DNA of 64,000 bases from Acuticoccus sp039034015 (lineage in GTDB: Bacteria > Pseudomonadota > Alphaproteobacteria > Rhizobiales > Amorphaceae), in NCBI GenBank assembly GCA_039034015.1, contig JBCCBM010000002.1:394273-458272 (forward strand), given 5' to 3'. The position numbers and the translations under genes are program-made. Shown one piece after another: positions 59,661 to 64,000 of the stretch; positions within the stretch are counted from its first letter, which is position 1, and each line of letters opens with the position of its first letter. The notes beneath the pieces were generated by a model, which made no database searches, was not told where the DNA came from, and saw only the letters and a program-made list of their open reading frames with translations.

Positions 59661-60500
59661 TCAGAAAAACCCTTCAGTTTTGAGGGACAGGTAGGTGTCC
59701 CCCGCCAGGATCAGGTGGTCGTATACCTTGATCCCGATGGCCTCCGTCGCATGGGCAATCACCCGCGTCATCTCAATATCGGCCTTTGACGGAGAGGGAT
59801 CTCCGGTCGGATGGTTGTGCACGAGCACGAGCGCGCTCGCCCCATGAAACAGCGCCCGCGCCACCACCTCGCGGGGATAGACGGGGGTGTGGTCCACCGT
59901 TCCGACGCCCGCGCACTCGGACGCCAAGAACGCATTCCTTTTGTCGAGGAAGAGCATATGAAACTCCTCCCGGTCCGCGTAGGCGAGCATGGGCCGAAAA
60001 TAGTCGGCAACGGCATCGGTGGACGTGAGCACGGTTCGTTTCTGCACAGCGTCCGTGGAGAAGCGGGTGGCGACGGCGCGGATCAACCGAAAATCGGACA
60101 CCGTGCGCGGCCCCACCCCCTCCACCGCCTCAAGTGCGTGGGCGGGCGCGCCGAGCACGGCGCCGACGGTCTTAAACGTGTCCAAAAGCGCCTTGGCGAT
60201 GGGCTTCGTGTCCTTCTGCGCGTTGGACAAAAAGAGCAACAGTTCCAGAAGCTCATAGTCTGCCAGCGTCTCGCCCCGGTCGAACCGCGCGCGAAGCCGC
60301 GCCCGGTGCCCTTTGGAAAGATCAGCGGATCGGCGCTTGCGACCCGGTTTGGCCGTGCCGTCGGTGGTGCCCAGAAGATCGGGCTGAGCGGCGGACCCCG
60401 CTTCAGCTGCCCCCGCCGGCGCAGGCGCTGCCTCAGCCGCCGCTGGCCCGTGGGCGGCCGCGGCACCGCGCAGGAGGGAGAGGGGGTCAAGGTCCGCCAT
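59661..60500 (-). CDS. radC: RadC/JAB-domain protein
   Basis: Protein of 279 residues from ATG 60500 (MADLDPLSLLRG). N-terminal Ala/Pro-rich linker, HhH region (VEGVGPRTVSDFRLI), then a RadC JAB1/MPN-like domain with LVHNHPTGDPSPSKAD, whose His/Asp residues bind a metal. The function of RadC is unsettled; the historical DNA-repair role is doubtful. Confidence 0.93.
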   Translation of the reverse strand: MADLDPLSLLRGAAAAHGPAAAEAAPAPAGAAEAGSAAQPDLLGTTDGTAKPGRKRRSADLSKGHRARLRARFDRGETLADYELLELLLFLSNAQKDTKPIAKALLDTFKTVGAVLGAPAHALEAVEGVGPRTVSDFRLIRAVATRFSTDAVQKRTVLTSTDAVADYFRPMLAYADREEFHMLFLDKRNAFLASECAGVGTVDHTPVYPREVVARALFHGASALVLVHNHPTGDPSPSKADIEMTRVIAHATEAIGIKVYDHLILAGDTYLSLKTEGFF

Positions 60501-60666
60501 CAATGCCAGAGTGTTTAGCAAACCAAAGCTGCAAATACAATTTTGGGTAGATTGGGCCGCATATTCCAATCTTGCTGCGAGCGAAGCAACGCGGCCGGGG
60601 GCTTTTCCCGACGCGCGGCCGGCCCACCTATAGGCGTTGGGGATTGCGCTGGTGTGGGGACTGGGC

Positions 60667-61116
60667 GTGGCACAAACGGACGATCGATCACTGCCGTGCA
60701 CCTGCTTGCGGCTGCGGCGGATCGCGCGGCAGGTGACGAGCGTCTATGACGCGGCGTTGGAGGCTCACGGGGTCTCGATTGTCACCTACGCCGTGCTCTC
60801 GGCCCTCCAGCGGGAGCAGCCGCTCACCCTGTCGGCCCTTGCTGCGGGCGTTGGCACTGACCGCACGACCTTGTCGCGCACGGTGGAGCGCATGCGCGCC
60901 GCCGGCCTTGTGAGCGCGTGCCTTGGGGATGATCGGCGCGAGCGCAAACTCACCCTCTCCAAGCACGGCCAAGAGACCTTTGCCGCCGCTCAGCAAAGCT
61001 GGCTGCGCACCGCCTCAGAGCTTGAGGCGCGCTATGGCGTGGAGCGGATGGCCGCACTCCACACGCTGCTCGCCGACCTTGAGACGGTGGCCGACGGGGA
61101 AATGCGCGCCGCCTAA
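60667..61116 (+). CDS. MarR-family transcription regulator
   Basis: Winged-helix regulator of 149 residues from GTG 60667 (MAQTDDRSLPCTCLRLRRIA). The recognition region is LSALAAGVGTDRTTLSRTVERM and the wing DDRRERKLTLSKHG. It is divergent from radC and lies 105 bases upstream of ahcY on the same strand. Two Cys near the N-terminus (CTC) could make it redox-sensitive. Target unknown. Confidence 0.88.
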   Translation: MAQTDDRSLPCTCLRLRRIARQVTSVYDAALEAHGVSIVTYAVLSALQREQPLTLSALAAGVGTDRTTLSRTVERMRAAGLVSACLGDDRRERKLTLSKHGQETFAAAQQSWLRTASELEARYGVERMAALHTLLADLETVADGEMRAA

Positions 61117-61149
61117 CGCGCATTGCCCCCCTGACCCCCGTGACATAAC

Positions 61150-61164
61150 CATATCTTTATATCC
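61150..61164. promoter_or_regulatory. AT-rich box upstream of ahcY
   Basis: CATATCTTTATATCC (61150-61164) is a dyad-like ATAT-CTTT-ATAT sequence in otherwise GC-rich DNA, 58 bases before the ahcY ATG. It resembles ArsR-type SAM/SAH-responsive operators described upstream of ahcY in other bacteria, and may also serve as a promoter element. The assignment is tentative. Confidence 0.35.
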
Positions 61165-61221
61165 TTGCGGGCGGGCCGACAGAACCCTATACCGCAGGAA
61201 CAGCACCATCAGGATTGATCC

Positions 61222-62640
61222 ATGAGCCTCGCGGAAGCGACCCAAGCGGCACCCCAGTACATTGTCAAAGACATCGACCTTGCGGAGTACGGCCGCACAG
61301 AGATCGATATGGCCGAAGTCGAAATGCCCGGCCTCATGGCCGTGCGCGAAGAGAACGCCGCCGCGCAGCCGTTGAAGGGCGCGCGCATTGCCGGCTCCCT
61401 CCACATGACGATCCAGACGGCCGTCCTTATCGAGACCCTTGCAGCCCTTGGCGCGGATGTGCGTTGGGCCTCGTGCAACGTGTTCTCCACCCAGGATCAC
61501 GCCGCCGCGGCGATCGCAAAAGCCGGCATCCCCGTTTTCGCCATCAAGGGCGAGACCCTTGAGGAATACTGGGACTATGCCGACCGCATCCTCGATTGGG
61601 GGGACGGCGAAACTTGCAACATGATCCTCGATGATGGCGGCGACGCGACGCTGTTGGTCATGCTGGGCGCCAAGGCCGAGAGCGACCCGTCGCTGTTAGA
61701 GAACCCGTCCAACGAGGAAGAAGAGTTCCTCTTCAAGACCATCAAAAAGCGCATTGCGAAGGATCCGACCTTTTATTCGCGCTGTCGCGCCGCAATCCGC
61801 GGTGTGTCGGAAGAAACCACAACGGGCGTTCTGCGGCTTTACCAGCTGGAGAAGAAGGGTGAGCTTCCATTCCCAGCGATCAACGTGAATGACAGCGTCA
61901 CCAAGTCAAAGTTTGACAACAAGTACGGCTGCAAAGAAAGCCTCGTGGACGCGATCCGCCGCGGCACCGATGTAATGATGGCCGGCAAGGTCGCCATCGT
62001 GTGCGGCTATGGCGATGTGGGCAAGGGTTCGGCCGCGTCCCTTGCCGGCTCGGGCGCGCGCGTGTTGGTGACCGAGGTTGACCCGATCTGCGCGCTCCAG
62101 GCCGCGATGGACGGGTTTGAGGTCGTCACCCTGGAGGAGGCGGCGCCCCGCGCGGACATCTTGGTCACCGCCACCGGCAACAAAGATGTCGTCACCATCG
62201 ACGATATGCGCAAGCTCAAAGACATGGCCATTGTCTGCAACATCGGCCACTTCGACAATGAGATCCAAGTTCAAGCGCTTCGCAACATGAAGTGGAAGAA
62301 CGTGAAGCCGCAGGTGGATCTCATCGAGTTCCCCGATGGCAAGCGCATGGTCCTCCTGTCGGAGGGGCGGCTGGTGAACCTTGGCAACGCAACGGGTCAC
62401 CCCTCATTTGTGATGTCGGCCTCGTTCTCCAACCAGACGCTTGCCCAAATCGAGCTTTGGAACAACGCCAAAGACTACGAAAACAAGGTCTACGTGCTGC
62501 CCAAACACCTCGATGAGAAGGTGGCTGAGCTTCATCTTTCTAAACTGGGTGCGACGCTCACAAAACTTTCTGAAGAGCAGGCGGACTATATTGGCGTTGG
62601 TCAGCAGGGCCCGTTCAAGACGGAAGCCTATCGTTACTGA
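61222..62640 (+). CDS. ahcY: S-adenosylhomocysteine hydrolase
   Basis: NAD-dependent hydrolase of 472 residues that recycles SAH to homocysteine and adenosine. Conserved features: SLHMTIQTAVLIETL near the start, the NAD motif GYGDVGKGSA, and the C-terminal end FKTEAYRY with the cofactor-binding Lys and Tyr. Its stop shares one base with the next ATG. Confidence 0.97.
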   Translation: MSLAEATQAAPQYIVKDIDLAEYGRTEIDMAEVEMPGLMAVREENAAAQPLKGARIAGSLHMTIQTAVLIETLAALGADVRWASCNVFSTQDHAAAAIAKAGIPVFAIKGETLEEYWDYADRILDWGDGETCNMILDDGGDATLLVMLGAKAESDPSLLENPSNEEEEFLFKTIKKRIAKDPTFYSRCRAAIRGVSEETTTGVLRLYQLEKKGELPFPAINVNDSVTKSKFDNKYGCKESLVDAIRRGTDVMMAGKVAIVCGYGDVGKGSAASLAGSGARVLVTEVDPICALQAAMDGFEVVTLEEAAPRADILVTATGNKDVVTIDDMRKLKDMAIVCNIGHFDNEIQVQALRNMKWKNVKPQVDLIEFPDGKRMVLLSEGRLVNLGNATGHPSFVMSASFSNQTLAQIELWNNAKDYENKVYVLPKHLDEKVAELHLSKLGATLTKLSEEQADYIGVGQQGPFKTEAYRY

Positions 62641-63791
62641 TGTCGCCGCTCCCGCTGACGCCGGTGGTGGCCGCGCTGCCGGCCACCGTCCCGTTCGTGG
62701 GCCCTGAGGCGCAGGAACGCGCGCGCGGCGCTCCGTTTCGCGCCCGGCTCGGCGCCAATGAAAGCGGGTTTGGCCCCTCGCCCCGCGCGGTGGCGGCCAT
62801 GGCGGAGGCCGCCGCCAATGCCTGGTGCTACGGCGACCCCGAAAACCACGACCTTCGCGAAGCGCTGGCCGCCCTCCATGGGGTGCCGCCCCCGCAGATT
62901 GCGGTGGGGGAGGGGATCGACGGCCTCCTCCACGTCCTCGCGCATCTCACCGTCTCGAAGGGGACGCCCGTCGTCACCTCCGCCGGCGCTTACCCAACGT
63001 TTGTCTACCATGTGAAGGCGTTCGGCGGGCGCCCCGTCACCGTCCCCTATCGCGATGATTGTGAGGACGCCGACGCCCTCGTGGACGCCGCCATCGCGAC
63101 CGGCGCACCCCTCGTCTACCTCGCCAATCCCGACAACCCCATGGGCACCTTCCACGGCCGCGCAACAATCGAGCGCGCGCTGTACCGTCTGCCCAAAACG
63201 ACGATCCTCGCGCTGGACGAGGCCTACAGCGAGTTTGTGCCCGATGACGCCCTTCTTCCGCCCGGGCTGAACGACACGCGCCTGGTGCGCCTGCGCACCT
63301 TCTCCAAGGCCCACGGGCTTGCCGGCGCGCGGGTCGGCTACGCCATCGGCACCGAAGCGTTGGTGTCCGCCTGCAACCGGGTGCGCAACCATTTTGGCGT
63401 CAACCGGATCGGGCAGGCGGGCGCGCTCGCCGCGTTGGGGGACACGGCGCACCTTGCCAACGTCCAGCGCGCCGTCGCGGCGGCCAAGGGGCGCATTGCC
63501 GAAATTGCTGCGCAGAACGGCCTCACTGCGCTCGAAAGCCACACCAACTTCGTGGCGGTGGACACCGGTGGCGACGGCGCGTTTGCAAAAACCTTGGTGG
63601 CGGCGCTCGGCGCGCGGGGCGTTTTCGTGCGCATGCCCTTTGTCGCCCCCCAGAACCGCTGCATCCGCATTAGCGCAGGGCCCGCCCCGGCGCTCGATGC
63701 GTTGGCCGATGCGCTGCCCGCCGCGCTTGAAGAGGTCCGGGCGCTTAGCGCATCGACCGACCTGTTTGAATTAAACAGGTCGACCAGTTGA
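62640..63791 (+). CDS. HisC-like class I/II aminotransferase
   Basis: PLP aminotransferase of 383 residues resembling histidinol-phosphate aminotransferase: ANESGFGPSP, YLANPDNPMGTFHG, LDEAYSEFVPD, and the PLP Lys in RLRTFSKAHGLAGARVGY. It could act on histidinol phosphate, tyrosine or another aromatic. The last 15 or so residues (from ALSASTDLF) and the stop codon lie in the palindromic repeat at 63746, so the original C-terminus has probably been replaced. Confidence 0.85.
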   Translation: MSPLPLTPVVAALPATVPFVGPEAQERARGAPFRARLGANESGFGPSPRAVAAMAEAAANAWCYGDPENHDLREALAALHGVPPPQIAVGEGIDGLLHVLAHLTVSKGTPVVTSAGAYPTFVYHVKAFGGRPVTVPYRDDCEDADALVDAAIATGAPLVYLANPDNPMGTFHGRATIERALYRLPKTTILALDEAYSEFVPDDALLPPGLNDTRLVRLRTFSKAHGLAGARVGYAIGTEALVSACNRVRNHFGVNRIGQAGALAALGDTAHLANVQRAVAAAKGRIAEIAAQNGLTALESHTNFVAVDTGGDGAFAKTLVAALGARGVFVRMPFVAPQNRCIRISAGPAPALDALADALPAALEEVRALSASTDLFELNRSTS

Positions 63792-63863
63792 TGCGCTAGA
63801 TTTAATCGACGAGCGCCTTTTTGCCCGATCCGGTTGATCCAACCTGATCGGGCGGCGCTCTAG
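63746..63863. repeat. Double-hairpin palindromic element, copy B
   Basis: First hairpin: TAGCGCATC (63746-63754) with GATGCGCTA (63790-63798), inner CGACCTGTTT (63758-63767) with AAACAGGTCG (63773-63782), 3' extra bases ACCAGTT. Second: GAGCGCC (63811-63817) with GGCGCTC (63854-63860), inner GCCCGATCCGGTT/AACCTGATCGGGC, 5' bulge TTTTT. The junction TCGACGAGC is identical to copy A. It overlaps the aminotransferase 3' end and touches the IS element. Confidence 0.85.
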
Positions 63864-63864
63864 C

Positions 63865-64000
63865 TGTGGATGTCATGACGATTGTTCATCGTTAGATGTG
63901 ATGGCAAGCTGTCTAGCGATTGGGGAGGCGCGGCGATGAACACGCACAAAAATGCGCGGACCAACCAGCATAGCCGCCTGCTGCTGGTGGAGCGTGTGAC
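63865..64000 (+). mobile_element. IS481-family insertion sequence, left end
   Basis: The element appears to begin TGTGGATGTC directly after CTAGC at the end of repeat copy B. IS481 itself targets CTAG. About 70 bases of leader precede a transposase start. The right end is outside the window, so length, target duplication and intactness cannot be seen. Confidence 0.7.
63936..64000 (+). CDS. IS481-family transposase, 3' end missing
   Basis: ATG 63936 preceded by GGGGAGG opens MNTHKNARTNQHSRLLLVERV, a start typical of IS481-family transposases (MNTHKNARLTPxSR form). Only 21 codons lie in the window. A DDE integrase domain should follow outside it. Confidence 0.75.
   Translation, partial: MNTHKNARTNQHSRLLLVERV

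Noticed and set aside
1..64000. tRNA genes and CRISPR arrays
   Set aside because: I saw no T-loop plus acceptor pattern of a normal tRNA and no regularly spaced direct repeats with unique spacers, but I could not run a covariance search.

Overview
The window is GC-rich (roughly two thirds G+C), densely packed chromosomal DNA from an alphaproteobacterium, most likely a member of Hyphomicrobiales (Rhizobiales). The best evidence is a circularly permuted two-piece tmRNA gene with the tag ANDNYAEARLAA. Supporting evidence is an hflK-hflC-DUF2065-degP block, a DUF1127 protein beside a LysR gene, a PlcP/glycosyltransferase pair and several palindromic intergenic repeats of a kind I associate with rhizobia. 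The genes are mostly housekeeping or catabolic. The only clearly mobile DNA is the start of an IS481-family element at the right edge.

Layout. 1-6000: polyamine uptake and breakdown (aminotransferase, potFGHI-like ABC transporter, agmatinase), with a sigma-54-type promoter before the binding-protein gene. 6013-17150: a SorC-regulated locus for an unidentified sugar or polyol, with a complete ABC transporter, class II aldolase, SDR, FGGY kinase, sn-glycerol-1-phosphate-dehydrogenase-like protein and GpsA-like protein. 17147-24360: a seven-gene minus-strand run (plcP, glycosyltransferase, pgi, alaX, sseA, an unknown, pccB). 24458-29069: an MCC-alpha-type biotin carboxylase, a CoA-binding protein, a crotonase-methyltransferase fusion, a thioesterase and a small secreted protein. 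29070-33469: LysR/DUF1127, rplM-rpsI, a GNAT protein, argC and a HicB/HicA pair. 33537-37252: indolepyruvate ferredoxin oxidoreductase (iorAB). 37259-38906: a dead CadC-type regulator carrying an inserted palindromic repeat. 39301-41711: a methyltransferase, then a truncated globin overlapping a PAS-cyclase gene. 41684-46685: an ABC transporter operon ending in an Asp/Glu/hydantoin racemase. 46680-50380: a pseudouridine synthase with a very long repetitive Arg/Gly/Asp tail, tadA and ssrA. 50409-58933: a LacI-type regulator with two operators and a divergent 53-residue membrane peptide, then thyA-folA, hflKC, DUF2065, degP, a secreted coiled-coil protein and a YjbQ protein. 59166-63791: radC, a MarR regulator, ahcY and a HisC-like aminotransferase. 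63746-64000: a palindromic repeat followed by the IS481-family element.

The most unusual non-coding signal is a dispersed repeat, found at four places (37439-37556, 40150-40250, 59492-59594, 63746-63863). Each copy is two adjacent hairpins with opposite bulges. Stem sequences differ between copies but remain paired. One copy interrupts a gene, another supplies the last codons of a gene, and the IS element abuts the CTAG at the end of one copy. Other points worth attention are the globin-cyclase operon, the crotonase-methyltransferase fusion, and the polyol locus that encodes homologues of enzymes acting on the two opposite glycerol-phosphate enantiomers.
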